From the NCBI GenBank assembly GCA_036741235.1, contig DAINSQ010000144.1:1-11689 (forward strand): a stretch of 11,689 nt of DNA. The letters are read 5' to 3'. Within the stretch, counting starts at the first letter, position 1, and each line of letters begins with the position of its first letter. This DNA is from JABWBR01 sp036741235 (GTDB lineage: Bacteria; Bacteroidota; Bacteroidia; Chitinophagales; Saprospiraceae). Under the pieces are notes generated by a model that ran no database searches, had not been told where the DNA came from, and was given only the letters and a program-made list of their open reading frames with translations. Both the position numbers and the translations under genes were made by a program. Of this stretch, positions 1 through 6,444 are shown piece after piece.

Positions 1-14
1 CACTTAGGTCAAGC

Positions 15-22
15 TATTTTAG
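15..22 (+). promoter_or_regulatory. Possible -7 box left of the heptamer tract
   Basis: TATTTTAG matches 7 of 8 positions of the Bacteroidota -7 consensus TAnnTTTG. If used, transcripts of the L,D-transpeptidase gene would carry a leader of about 130 nt made almost entirely of the CYTACAA repeat. The expected -33 element falls at or beyond the window edge and cannot be judged. Weak candidate. Confidence 0.2.
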
Positions 23-33
23 GCAAACACAAA

Positions 34-152
34 CTTACAACCTACAACCTACAACTTACAACTTACAACTTACAACTTACAACTTACAACCTACAACCTA
101 CAACTTACAACCTACAACTTACAACTTACAACCTACAACTTACAACCTACAA
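34..152. repeat. Heptanucleotide tandem repeat, 17 x CYTACAA
   Basis: Seventeen uninterrupted 7-bp units, either CTTACAA or CCTACAA, run without an indel; only the second base varies. In order the variable base reads T C C T T T T T C C T C T T C T C. The + strand of the whole tract has no G. It stops 6 bp before the ATG of the L,D-transpeptidase lipoprotein gene, so it fills the space where that gene's leader, and possibly its promoter, must lie. A tract like this can gain or lose units by replication slippage. Because it is outside the reading frame, that would alter promoter or leader spacing rather than frame. Any regulatory effect is inference. Confidence 0.95.
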
Positions 153-158
153 CATAAT

Positions 159-1115
159 ATGAAAATCTCAAGTCAATACTTTTTGTTCATTGTTATTTTA
201 CTGCAAGGATGCCGGGATGCGCCGTCTTCAGGGGATTCCTCAACGCCGGGGCAAGCACAGGTGGCGCAAGATAGTACAAATGAAGTTTTCGTCGATTCTT
301 TTACAGCCCGCATTGTGTTGGATCGCGACATTACCATAAAAAAATACTTTCCTTATCTCGATTCGCTGGTAGCGGCCTGGGATAGCTTATTGCCATATCA
401 ACTTACTGAACATCTGCTGGTGCGCGCCAATCCCTGGCTGATAGATACCCTGGCTGAAACCGACTACTACCGGTTGATGGCCAGGGGGCAATTTGTATAC
501 GACCAGCAAAAAATGGCGGTATTGCACAAAGGCGACACCCTGGGCATACCCGGCGAAGCCCTGGCCGCCGAATTGCAATCCCGCATTGACTCCACCTGGA
601 TCGACGTGAATATCCCCGAATTCAAGTTGCGCATCATGGAAGGCGACAGCGTATTGTATACTTTCCCGGTGCGCGTGGGGCGCGACCAGAAGCGCTACCT
701 CGAAATGGCAGGCCGCGAAGTAGACCTGCGCACACCTGTTGGGAAGGGCCATATTGTGCGAATCGAACGTTTTCCATCGTGGATAGACCCTTGTAATTGC
801 AAGCCCTACACCGAAACCCACCGCGACGACGGCCGGGTGACGCGCTGCCCGCAAATCCCCTGGCTGGAGCCCGAAATCGGCGGTCGCCGCCCCGGCTGCC
901 TCATCCACCCCACTACCAACCCCAAAACACTGGGAAAGGCCTATTCCAACGGCTGCGTAGGCATGCGCGAGGCAGATGCCTGGGTGACCTACTACCATGC
1001 GCCGGCGGGTACGCGCGTACTATTTCGCTATGTGTTACAAGTTGTTGACGACAAAGGGGATACGATTAGGCTAAAGGATATTTATCAATTGTATAAAAAA
1101 AAGCGGGCTAAGTAA
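159..1115 (+). CDS. L,D-transpeptidase (YkuD domain) lipoprotein
   Basis: A 318-residue exported lipoprotein predicted to form 3-3 crosslinks in peptidoglycan, or to attach proteins to it. The N-terminus is a type II signal: a hydrophobic stretch, then the lipobox LQGC with lipidated Cys18, followed by a Ser/Gly/Gln-rich linker. The middle (about 45-140) is an unassigned helical-looking region. The catalytic YkuD domain occupies about 147-295. Its signature is present as His250 followed by SNGCVGMR with nucleophile Cys266; the family usually has [S/T]HGC, so Asn264 replaces the common His. Four further cysteines (212, 214, 230, 247) lie in an insert just before the catalytic His and could form disulfides after export. 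The C-terminal tail is Lys-rich (KKKRAK). The ATG at 159 is chosen because it gives a complete lipoprotein signal. No Shine-Dalgarno is visible; the 7-bp repeat runs almost to the start. Family assignment is firm; the exact substrate is not known. Confidence 0.9.
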   Translation: MKISSQYFLFIVILLQGCRDAPSSGDSSTPGQAQVAQDSTNEVFVDSFTARIVLDRDITIKKYFPYLDSLVAAWDSLLPYQLTEHLLVRANPWLIDTLAETDYYRLMARGQFVYDQQKMAVLHKGDTLGIPGEALAAELQSRIDSTWIDVNIPEFKLRIMEGDSVLYTFPVRVGRDQKRYLEMAGREVDLRTPVGKGHIVRIERFPSWIDPCNCKPYTETHRDDGRVTRCPQIPWLEPEIGGRRPGCLIHPTTNPKTLGKAYSNGCVGMREADAWVTYYHAPAGTRVLFRYVLQVVDDKGDTIRLKDIYQLYKKKRAK

Positions 1116-1147
1116 CTGGAAGCTCGACTTTAAGGTCAAAAAAATCG

Positions 1148-1155
1148 TACCTTTG
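1148..1155 (+). promoter_or_regulatory. pheS -7 promoter box
   Basis: TACCTTTG is an exact match to the Bacteroidota -7 consensus TAnnTTTG, in the short gap after the L,D-transpeptidase gene. It ends 27 nt before the chosen pheS ATG, giving a short leader of about 20 nt. No clear TTG -33 element is seen 19-20 bp upstream. The box overlaps a possible in-frame TTG start at 1153, which argues that this earlier start is not used. Confidence 0.6.
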
Positions 1156-1182
1156 CCGCTTCAAAAGCAAAAACGACAGGAG

Positions 1183-2220
1183 ATGTCAGTTGAAATCTTC
1201 GACACGGTAAAAGGTATCATTGCAGAAATTGAAGCCGCCCAACCCGCCACTGAAGAGGCGTTGGAGCAATTCCGCATTCGGTATGCGGGCGCCAAAAACA
1301 TCATCAAACCCCTGTTTGGCGAGATCAAAAACGTGCCCAACGAACTGAAAAAAGAGTTCGGCCAGTTGCTCAATACCGCCAAAGAAGCTGCAGAAAGCAA
1401 ATACGCCGCCCTCAAAGAACAACTCGAAGGCAGCAGTGAAGACGCCGGCGCGCAAGGCCTTGACCTGAGCGCCCCCGGCGAACCGCTCAGCCTGGGCAGC
1501 CGGCACCCCGTGGCGATTGTGATGAACCGCATCATCCGCATTTTCGAACGCATAGGCTTTGTGGTGGCTGATGAACGCGAAATCGAAGACGACTGGCACA
1601 ACTTTACGGCCATGAATACCCCCGAAGACCACCCGGCCCGCGATATGCAGGATACGTTTTACCTGCAGGACAGCCTCTCGATGCTGCTCCGCACCCACAC
1701 TTCGTCGGTGCAGGCACGGGTTATGACCTCGCAACAGCCCCCCATCCGCATCATTGCCCCGGGGAGGGTGTACCGCAACGAAACCGTGTCGGCGCGCTCG
1801 CACTGCCAGTTTCACCAGGTGGAAGGTTTGTATGTGGATGAAAACGTATCGTTTGCCGATATGAAACAAACACTGTTGTATTTCGCCCGCGAAATGTTCG
1901 GCCCACAAGTCAGTATCCGACTGCGGCCCTCGTATTTCCCCTTCACCGAACCCAGCGCTGAAATGGACGTTTACCTGGGCACAGCAACCGAAAAAGACTA
2001 CCGCCTAACCAAAGGCACCGGCTGGCTCGAAATTATGGGCTGTGGCATGGTGGATCCCCAGGTGCTGGAAAACTGCGGCATTGATTCGCGTAAATATACG
2101 GGTTTTGCCTTCGGCATGGGCATCGAGCGCCAGGCACTGCGATTGTACGACATTGGCGACATCCGGCTTTTCTTCGAAAACGACGTGCGCTTCCTGCGGC
2201 AATTTGCGGCAGCTTATTAA
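1183..2220 (+). CDS. pheS: Phenylalanine--tRNA ligase alpha subunit
   Basis: A 345-residue catalytic alpha subunit of the cytoplasmic (alpha-beta)2 phenylalanyl-tRNA synthetase, which charges tRNA-Phe with phenylalanine using ATP. Residues 1-90 form the N-terminal helical hairpin that contacts tRNA (Lys/Glu-rich, coiled-coil-like). The class II catalytic core follows: the TPEDHPARDMQDTFY stretch near 146-160, RTHTSSVQ at about 170, GRVYRNE at about 194, FHQVEG at 210-215 (motif 2 region), FTEPSAEMD at 254-262, and motif 3 in GFAFGMGIER at 307-316. Length is normal for the family. The ATG at 1183 is preferred over the in-frame TTG at 1153: it gives the usual N-terminus, and 1153 lies inside the -7 box. 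An AGGAG abuts the ATG with no spacer, so it is unlikely to act as a normal ribosome site. The partner pheT is not in the window. The stop codon overlaps that of birA on the other strand. Confidence 0.96.
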   Translation: MSVEIFDTVKGIIAEIEAAQPATEEALEQFRIRYAGAKNIIKPLFGEIKNVPNELKKEFGQLLNTAKEAAESKYAALKEQLEGSSEDAGAQGLDLSAPGEPLSLGSRHPVAIVMNRIIRIFERIGFVVADEREIEDDWHNFTAMNTPEDHPARDMQDTFYLQDSLSMLLRTHTSSVQARVMTSQQPPIRIIAPGRVYRNETVSARSHCQFHQVEGLYVDENVSFADMKQTLLYFAREMFGPQVSIRLRPSYFPFTEPSAEMDVYLGTATEKDYRLTKGTGWLEIMGCGMVDPQVLENCGIDSRKYTGFAFGMGIERQALRLYDIGDIRLFFENDVRFLRQFAAAY

Positions 2221-2996
2221 ACCGCCCGGTCGTTATCGATTAAGGTAATAGCTTTGAGGTCAAAAGCTTCGACGGCGCCGTCGTGCGCCACGAGCAACCT
2301 GCCGATATCATCAACCCCCTCGATTCGGCCCTCCAGCAGGCGACCATCGGCTGTGCGAAAAGTCGACAGCAGGCGGTAGCGGTACAAATGCGCGTAGTAA
2401 TCCTCGCGCAGCGCTTCGAATTGGCCGGCGCGCAGGGCCAGATAACGCGCCTCCAGGCAGGCAAAAAGGGCGTCGCGCAACTCGTCGAGGTCGACCGGGC
2501 GGTTGCCGCGGGCCAGGCAAAGCGATGTGGCGCGGCTAAGCGAAGGCAAAAAAACCGACTGATTGACATTCAGGCCGATACCCACGACGCTGCTCTGCAA
2601 AAAAGCGCCGGCAACCGAGTTCTGAATCAAAATGCCGGCAGTTTTGCAGTTGTCGATATATACGTCGTTGGGCCACTTGACAGTCACCTGATTTTCGACG
2701 TACTTTGCAACGCAATCTCTGACCGCCAGCGCAACCGCCTCACTGAGGTAAAATTGCCGCTGGGCCGGCAAAAAAGAAGGGTACATGATAACGCTGAGCG
2801 TGATATTTTGGCCGGGGTCGCTTTCCCAACTGCTGCCAATTTGTCCTTTGCCCCGCGTCTGAAAGTCGGCAGATATGACAGTTCCCTCCATTGGCTTGCT
2901 TTTTGATAGCAAATCCAGGGCGTATTCGTTTGTAGAAACGAGGCTGGGAAAGTGCAAAAGAACCTTTCCGACAAAAAGTGTGTTTGAATGAGACAA
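2217..2996 (-). CDS. birA: Biotin--[acetyl-CoA-carboxylase] ligase, no DNA-binding domain
   Basis: Biotin-protein ligase activates biotin to biotinyl-AMP and attaches it to the carrier domain of acetyl-CoA carboxylase. In 259-residue numbering the core motifs are STN (21-23), TRGKGQIGSSW (47-56, the biotinyl-AMP loop, GRGRxG-like), KWPND (107-111), KTAGILIQ (118-125) and GIGLNVN (139-145). The last 45 or so residues form the small SH3-like C-terminal domain. There is no room for the N-terminal winged helix of the E. coli repressor, so this is a monofunctional (group I) enzyme. The frame stays open to a GTG at 3059, but a consensus promoter occupies 3032-3061. I therefore choose the TTG at 2996, which gives the family-like start MSHSNTLFVGKVLLHFP; a TTG at 3017 is a possible alternative. 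It converges on pheS with a 4-bp overlap and is divergent from rsfS. Confidence 0.92.
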   Translation of the reverse strand: MSHSNTLFVGKVLLHFPSLVSTNEYALDLLSKSKPMEGTVISADFQTRGKGQIGSSWESDPGQNITLSVIMYPSFLPAQRQFYLSEAVALAVRDCVAKYVENQVTVKWPNDVYIDNCKTAGILIQNSVAGAFLQSSVVGIGLNVNQSVFLPSLSRATSLCLARGNRPVDLDELRDALFACLEARYLALRAGQFEALREDYYAHLYRYRLLSTFRTADGRLLEGRIEGVDDIGRLLVAHDGAVEAFDLKAITLIDNDRAV

Positions 2997-3010
2997 TGTT
3001 GATACTTTTA
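2983..3010 (+). promoter_or_regulatory. Possible rsfS promoter
   Basis: TTTG (2983-2986), 16 bp, TACTTTTA (3003-3010). The -7 box matches TAnnTTTG at 7 of 8 positions, but the spacing is shorter than the 19-20 bp in the two best promoters of this window. If used, it overlaps the start of birA on the other strand, and the two divergent transcripts would overlap at their 5' ends. Confidence 0.3.
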
Positions 3011-3031
3011 TTTCCAAATGGAATTTTATCA

Positions 3032-3061
3032 CAAAACTAACGAGACAGTTTGAATTCACAA
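3032..3061 (-). promoter_or_regulatory. birA promoter (TTG, 19 bp, TAGTTTTG)
   Basis: On the minus strand TTG (3061-3059) is followed after 19 bp by TAGTTTTG (3039-3032), an exact TAnnTTTG box at the spacing expected for the Bacteroidota housekeeping sigma factor. Transcription would start near 3025. This excludes the GTG at 3059 as the birA start and leaves a leader of about 30 nt to the TTG at 2996. The -33 element lies within codons 4-5 of rsfS on the opposite strand. Confidence 0.6.
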
Positions 3062-3436
3062 GTTAAAGTAAGACCGCTGAAGCCCAATGTGGAAGCGCTC
3101 AACGATTTGATCATCGATAGCATACAGGACATCAAGGGCAAGCGGATTGTCAAATTGGACCTTCGACACCTGGAAGACGCCCCCGCTGATTTTTTCGTCA
3201 TTTGCGAAGGCGACTCCAATACGCAGGTAAAAGCAATCTCCGATAATATTTGCAAACGCGTAAAAGAAGAAATGCGCCTGTCGCCCGTTCACGTAGAAGG
3301 AGAACGCCATGCGCGCTGGATTTGCGTCGATTTTTTTTCGACGGTGGTCCACGTCTTTTATCGCGAAACGCGCACTTTTTACGAATTGGAAGATTTGTGG
3401 AGCGACGCCATATTCACGGAATACGAAACTTTATAG
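3050..3436 (+). CDS. rsfS: Ribosomal silencing factor RsfS
   Basis: A 128-residue member of the RsfS/Iojap/DUF143 family. Family members bind ribosomal protein uL14 on the 50S subunit and block joining with 30S when nutrients are short. Family features are visible: the N-terminal helix LNDLIIDSIQDIKGKRIVKLDLR, then APADFFVICEGDSNTQVKAISDNI (about residues 44-67), and the C-terminal VDFFSTVVHVFYRETRTFYELEDLW stretch. Only a TTG is available at the N-terminus. An in-frame stop at 3038-3040 lies just upstream, and the next ATG is far inside the domain, so the TTG at 3050 is nearly forced. birA next to rsfS, followed by ftsH, is a recurring order in Bacteroidota, which supports the call. ftsH starts 94 bp downstream on the same strand and may be co-transcribed. 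Confidence 0.93.
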   Translation: MNSQVKVRPLKPNVEALNDLIIDSIQDIKGKRIVKLDLRHLEDAPADFFVICEGDSNTQVKAISDNICKRVKEEMRLSPVHVEGERHARWICVDFFSTVVHVFYRETRTFYELEDLWSDAIFTEYETL

Positions 3437-3502
3437 GCTTTTGCCTGCACTTCGTCGACAATCGCTCAACGAAATCGACGCCGCAGTGTTAATACGCATG
3501 AC

Positions 3503-3511
3503 TAGCATTTG
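3503..3511 (+). promoter_or_regulatory. Possible ftsH -7 box
   Basis: TAGCATTTG resembles TAnnTTTG but has three rather than two bases between TA and TTTG. It ends 19 nt before the ftsH ATG, a distance similar to other genes here. No -33 TTG is visible. ftsH may instead, or also, be read through from rsfS. Confidence 0.2.
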
Positions 3512-3530
3512 AGTTGTAAAAGAGAATTGG

Positions 3531-5549
3531 ATGGAAAACAACAATAATAACGGCAATCGCGATCCCAAACCCGGCAGACCGGGGCTGGGATCTTACTGGA
3601 TTTACGGCGTGATTGCGATTTTGCTGCTTGCCCTGAATTTCTACAGTATGTCTAAAGGCAGTAAGGAGCCTATCTCCCTCAACCGCCTTCAGGAAATGCT
3701 CGTAGACCAGGCCGTGGAAAGGCTGGTGGTGATCAACGAACGCTCCGCCCGCATCTATATCAAGCAGGAAAAACTCAGCGACCCCAAGTATAGCGACGCT
3801 TCCCAAAGCAACCTCGGCGGCAATCGCTACCACTACTGGATGGAGATCGGCTCTCCTACCTCGTTTGACGCTTTTTTGAAAGATGTTCAGGATGAGCAGA
3901 ATATTCCGGTTAAAGATCGCATCTATGCCAAATACGATACGGAGCGCGACTGGCTCTATCTTATCGTGAGCTGGATTCTGCCTATTCTCATCGTGGTAGC
4001 TTTATGGGTCTTTATCATGCGGCGCGTAGGCGGCGCAGGCGGGGGCCCTGGCGCTCAGATCTTCAACATTGGCAAGTCGAAAGCCACACTGTTTGACCAA
4101 AACAGCAAGGTAAATATCACTTTCCAGGATGTGGCCGGCCTCGATGAAGCCAAGGAAGAGGTAATGGAAGTAGTGGATTTTCTGAAAAATCCGAAAAAAT
4201 ACACTGCATTGGGCGGCAAAATTCCCAAAGGCGTGCTGCTGGTAGGCCCTCCGGGCACCGGTAAAACGCTGCTGGCCAAGGCCGTTGCAGGCGAAGCCGG
4301 AGTGCCGTTTTTCTCTATCTCGGGCTCCGATTTTGTGGAGATGTTTGTGGGCGTGGGCGCTTCCCGCGTGCGCGATCTATTCCGCCAGGCCCGCGAAAAA
4401 GCGCCATGTATCGTATTTATCGACGAAATCGACCCCATTGGCCGCGCTAGAGGCCGAAACAGCATACAGGGCGGCAACGACGAACGCGAAAACACCCTCA
4501 ACCAGTTGCTGGTAGAGATGGACGGTTTTAGCACCGACAAGGGCGTTATCCTGATGGCCGCCACCAACCGCCCCGACGTGCTCGACACCGCCCTGCTGCG
4601 CCCGGGCCGCTTCGACCGCCAAATCGGCATCGACCGCCCCGACCTCAAAGGCCGCGAAGCCATCTTTAACGTCCACCTCAAGAATATTAAAAAAGCCGAC
4701 GAAGTCACTGCCGCCGCCCTGTCGGAAATGACGCCCGGCTTTGCCGGCGCCGAAATCGCCAACGTTTGCAACGAAGCTGCCCTGATTGCCGCCCGCCGCA
4801 ACAAAAAAACGGTGGATATGGACGATTTTAACTCGGCGCTCGACCGCGTGATCGGCGGACTGGAAAAGAAAAATCGCCTCATCTCTCCCGATGAGAAACG
4901 CATTATCGCCTACCACGAGGCAGGCCACGCTATCTGCGGATGGTATCTCGAACACGCTTCGCCCCTGGTGAAGGTGACGATCGTTCCCCGCGGCATCGGC
5001 ACTTTGGGTTATGCCCAATACCTGCCAAAGGAGGAATACATCACCCGCACCGAGCAATTGCTCGACCGCATGTGTATGACTTTCGGCGGCCGCGCGGCAG
5101 AGTCGATTATTTTTGACAAAATTTCAACCGGCGCGCAAAGCGACCTCGACCAGGTTACGCGAATGGCCTACAGCATGGTGATGATTTTTGGCATGAATGA
5201 AAAGGTAGGCCAGGTGTCTTTCTACGGCATTCAGCAAGATCAGTTCCACAAGCCCTACTCTGAAGAGACGGCTTCGATGATCGACGACGAAGTGCGCAAC
5301 ATGGTGGAAGCTCAATACGAGCGCGCGAAGGAATTACTGCGCAAATACCGCAACGAACTCGAAATTCTTGCCAATACGCTGCTGGAAAAAGAGGTGCTCC
5401 ACAAGTCGGATATCGAACGATTGATAGGCCCTCGCCCCTTCACGGAACCGCTTGCACATGCCATCGAAACGGCCCATTCGGCAGAAAATGATAATGGCAT
5501 GCAAAAAAGTGAGCTCGAAGAGCAACCTGAAGTGCCAAAACAAGTTTAA
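3531..5549 (+). CDS. ftsH: ATP-dependent zinc metalloprotease FtsH
   Basis: A 672-residue inner-membrane hexameric AAA+ protease that extracts and degrades damaged membrane proteins and some soluble regulators. Order: a short Asn/Pro-rich cytoplasmic tail; TM1 about 22-39; a periplasmic domain about 40-140; TM2 about 141-163; a Gly-rich linker; the AAA+ domain with Walker A GPPGTGKT (239-246), pore loop FVG (272-274), Walker B IVFIDE with Asp298/Glu299, and the second region of homology with arginine fingers Arg357/Arg360; then the M41 peptidase domain with HEAGH (462-466) and a likely third zinc ligand Asp538. The last 35 or so residues are acidic and poorly conserved in kind. All catalytic residues are present. 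One oddity is Pro302 in IDEIDPIGR, where most FtsH proteins have Ala. The ATG at 3531 is the only sensible start. It is the last gene of its transcript: a strong terminator begins 29 bp after the stop. Confidence 0.97.
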   Translation: MENNNNNGNRDPKPGRPGLGSYWIYGVIAILLLALNFYSMSKGSKEPISLNRLQEMLVDQAVERLVVINERSARIYIKQEKLSDPKYSDASQSNLGGNRYHYWMEIGSPTSFDAFLKDVQDEQNIPVKDRIYAKYDTERDWLYLIVSWILPILIVVALWVFIMRRVGGAGGGPGAQIFNIGKSKATLFDQNSKVNITFQDVAGLDEAKEEVMEVVDFLKNPKKYTALGGKIPKGVLLVGPPGTGKTLLAKAVAGEAGVPFFSISGSDFVEMFVGVGASRVRDLFRQAREKAPCIVFIDEIDPIGRARGRNSIQGGNDERENTLNQLLVEMDGFSTDKGVILMAATNRPDVLDTALLRPGRFDRQIGIDRPDLKGREAIFNVHLKNIKKADEVTAAALSEMTPGFAGAEIANVCNEAALIAARRNKKTVDMDDFNSALDRVIGGLEKKNRLISPDEKRIIAYHEAGHAICGWYLEHASPLVKVTIVPRGIGTLGYAQYLPKEEYITRTEQLLDRMCMTFGGRAAESIIFDKISTGAQSDLDQVTRMAYSMVMIFGMNEKVGQVSFYGIQQDQFHKPYSEETASMIDDEVRNMVEAQYERAKELLRKYRNELEILANTLLEKEVLHKSDIERLIGPRPFTEPLAHAIETAHSAENDNGMQKSELEEQPEVPKQV

Positions 5550-5578
5550 TAGTTATAATACTATTCCACACTTCCGAG

Positions 5579-5617
5579 GAGGTCAACGTTAAGGGAAACG
5601 CTGACCTCTTTTTTTTT
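5579..5617 (+). terminator. Intrinsic terminator after ftsH
   Basis: GAGGTCAACGTT (5579-5590) pairs with AACGCTGACCTC (5597-5608): a 12-bp stem with one A-C mismatch and a 6-nt loop, followed at once by nine T residues (5609-5617). It ends ftsH transcription on the + strand. Confidence 0.9.
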
Positions 5618-5632
5618 GTATGACTCGCCCCT

Positions 5633-5676
5633 GGCACAATGCCCTTAAGTTGAGGCCGGAAGGAGCAAATTGTGCC
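5633..5676. repeat. 8-bp inverted repeat between ftsH and the dipeptidase gene
   Basis: GGCACAAT (5633-5640) and ATTGTGCC (5669-5676) are perfect inverted copies separated by 28 bp, just beyond the 3' end of the minus-strand dipeptidase gene. It might act as a 3'-end hairpin for that transcript, but no T-run follows on the minus strand, so the role is unknown. Confidence 0.5.
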
Positions 5677-5681
5677 TCCTT

Positions 5682-6362
5682 TTACCTGCACTCCCACATG
5701 TAATCTGACAGCGGGTAATTTTTCCGAATATACGCATAATGCCACCATTCTGTCGACGTGGCCTTGAAACCGTGTTTTTCCATGGTTGCTTTGAGCAGCT
5801 TTCTTCTGTCCAATACGGCTTTGGGCAGATTGGTATAAGCGTGGTAAGCTTTTTTTCCAAAAAAATCAAAAGGCGTACCCATGTCGAATTCGACGCCGTC
5901 AAGATAGACAAGGGTGAGGTCAACGGCGGCGCCGCGGTTGTGCATGGAGCCCTTGCGCGGGTCGGCCACGTAGCGGCGGTCGGGCATTTTTTCCCAGAGT
6001 TTCCACTGGATGGGCAGCGGGCGGTAGCAGTCAAACATTTTCAGCCGGTAGCCCATGGCCTGCAATTCGCGATGCGCGGCGATCAAGGCCCTGGCGACCT
6101 CGGGGCGCAACAGGCAGCGCGGGCAATCGTAAAGTTGGGTTTCCACAAAATTATCGGCAGTGGCGTATTTAAGGTCGAGCATAATAGCCGTATCAGCCAG
6201 GGCGATATCGGTCCACCGGGTTGTGTCATAATCGGGCGCCTGCGGGCGGGGCGCCGGCAGGGGCAGGCTATCCACAACCGGAGGCCGAGGGGCAGGCTGA
6301 TCGACAGGCGGTTGGGCCCGGCTCAATAACGCCGTCAACAGCGCAATCGATATCCATCGCAT
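5682..6362 (-). CDS. D-alanyl-D-alanine dipeptidase, VanX/DdpX family (exported)
   Basis: A 226-residue zinc D,D-dipeptidase of the M15D (VanX/DdpX) family, which cleaves free D-Ala-D-Ala. The signature is complete. Counting from an alternative ATG at 6380 (232 residues), His147, Asp154 and His214 fit the zinc ligands in SMHNRGAAVD and TEWWH, Glu211 is the catalytic base, and Arg120 in CYRP fits the transition-state arginine. The N-terminus MRWISIALLTALLSRAQ is a signal peptide followed by a Pro-rich linker, suggesting a periplasmic enzyme, unlike cytoplasmic VanX. I choose the ATG at 6362 because it gives a cleaner signal peptide and leaves room for a -7-like box at 6391-6384. No vanA/vanH-type ligase or dehydrogenase is nearby, so a role in peptidoglycan turnover or D-Ala-D-Ala salvage is more likely than glycopeptide resistance. 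It stands alone and is divergent from the glycosyltransferase operon. Confidence 0.9.
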   Translation of the reverse strand: MRWISIALLTALLSRAQPPVDQPAPRPPVVDSLPLPAPRPQAPDYDTTRWTDIALADTAIMLDLKYATADNFVETQLYDCPRCLLRPEVARALIAAHRELQAMGYRLKMFDCYRPLPIQWKLWEKMPDRRYVADPRKGSMHNRGAAVDLTLVYLDGVEFDMGTPFDFFGKKAYHAYTNLPKAVLDRRKLLKATMEKHGFKATSTEWWHYAYIRKNYPLSDYMWECR

Positions 6363-6383
6363 GATCGTAAAATTAAGCATACG

Positions 6384-6391
6384 GCAAGATA
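6384..6391 (-). promoter_or_regulatory. Possible -7 box for the D,D-dipeptidase gene
   Basis: On the minus strand TATCTTGC matches 6 of 8 positions of TAnnTTTG (it looks like the box with one T missing). It ends 21 nt before the ATG at 6362, similar to other genes here, but no -33 TTG is seen. Weak. Confidence 0.25.
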
Positions 6392-6412
6392 GGGCGCTTT
6401 TCCGAATTTAGT

Positions 6413-6420
6413 TACTTTTG
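6413..6420 (+). promoter_or_regulatory. -7 promoter box of the glycosyltransferase operon
   Basis: TACTTTTG is an exact TAnnTTTG match. It ends 24 nt before a GTG at 6445, nearly the same distance as the pheS box to its ATG (27 nt). It overlaps the in-frame TTG at 6418, so that TTG would sit upstream of the transcript start. No clear -33 TTG is present. Confidence 0.5.
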
Positions 6421-6444
6421 CGCAAGCCCATAATTTCACGCGAA

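Noticed and set aside
34..152. CRISPR array reading of the left tandem repeat
   Set aside because: Units are 7 bp and directly abutting, with no spacers and no cas genes.
1186..1908. Long open frame (240 codons) on the minus strand inside pheS
   Set aside because: It is antisense to a complete, conserved pheS; its product is low-complexity and resembles no family, and it has no promoter box. It is a by-product of codon bias.
4055..5057. Long minus-strand open frames (282 and 226 codons) inside ftsH
   Set aside because: They mirror ftsH codons, are rich in Ser/Arg or Val/Gly without domain features, and lie wholly within an intact housekeeping gene.
5633..5676. Intrinsic terminator for the D,D-dipeptidase transcript
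   Set aside because: The inverted repeat is perfect, but the loop is 28 nt and no T-run follows on the minus strand.
6266..6275. DnaA-box-like CTATCCACA sequence
   Set aside because: It is a single imperfect site inside the dipeptidase coding sequence, with no cluster of boxes or origin-associated genes.
5682..6362. Vancomycin-resistance gene
   Set aside because: There is no van ligase, dehydrogenase or two-component genes nearby, and the protein carries a signal peptide; family membership alone does not indicate resistance.
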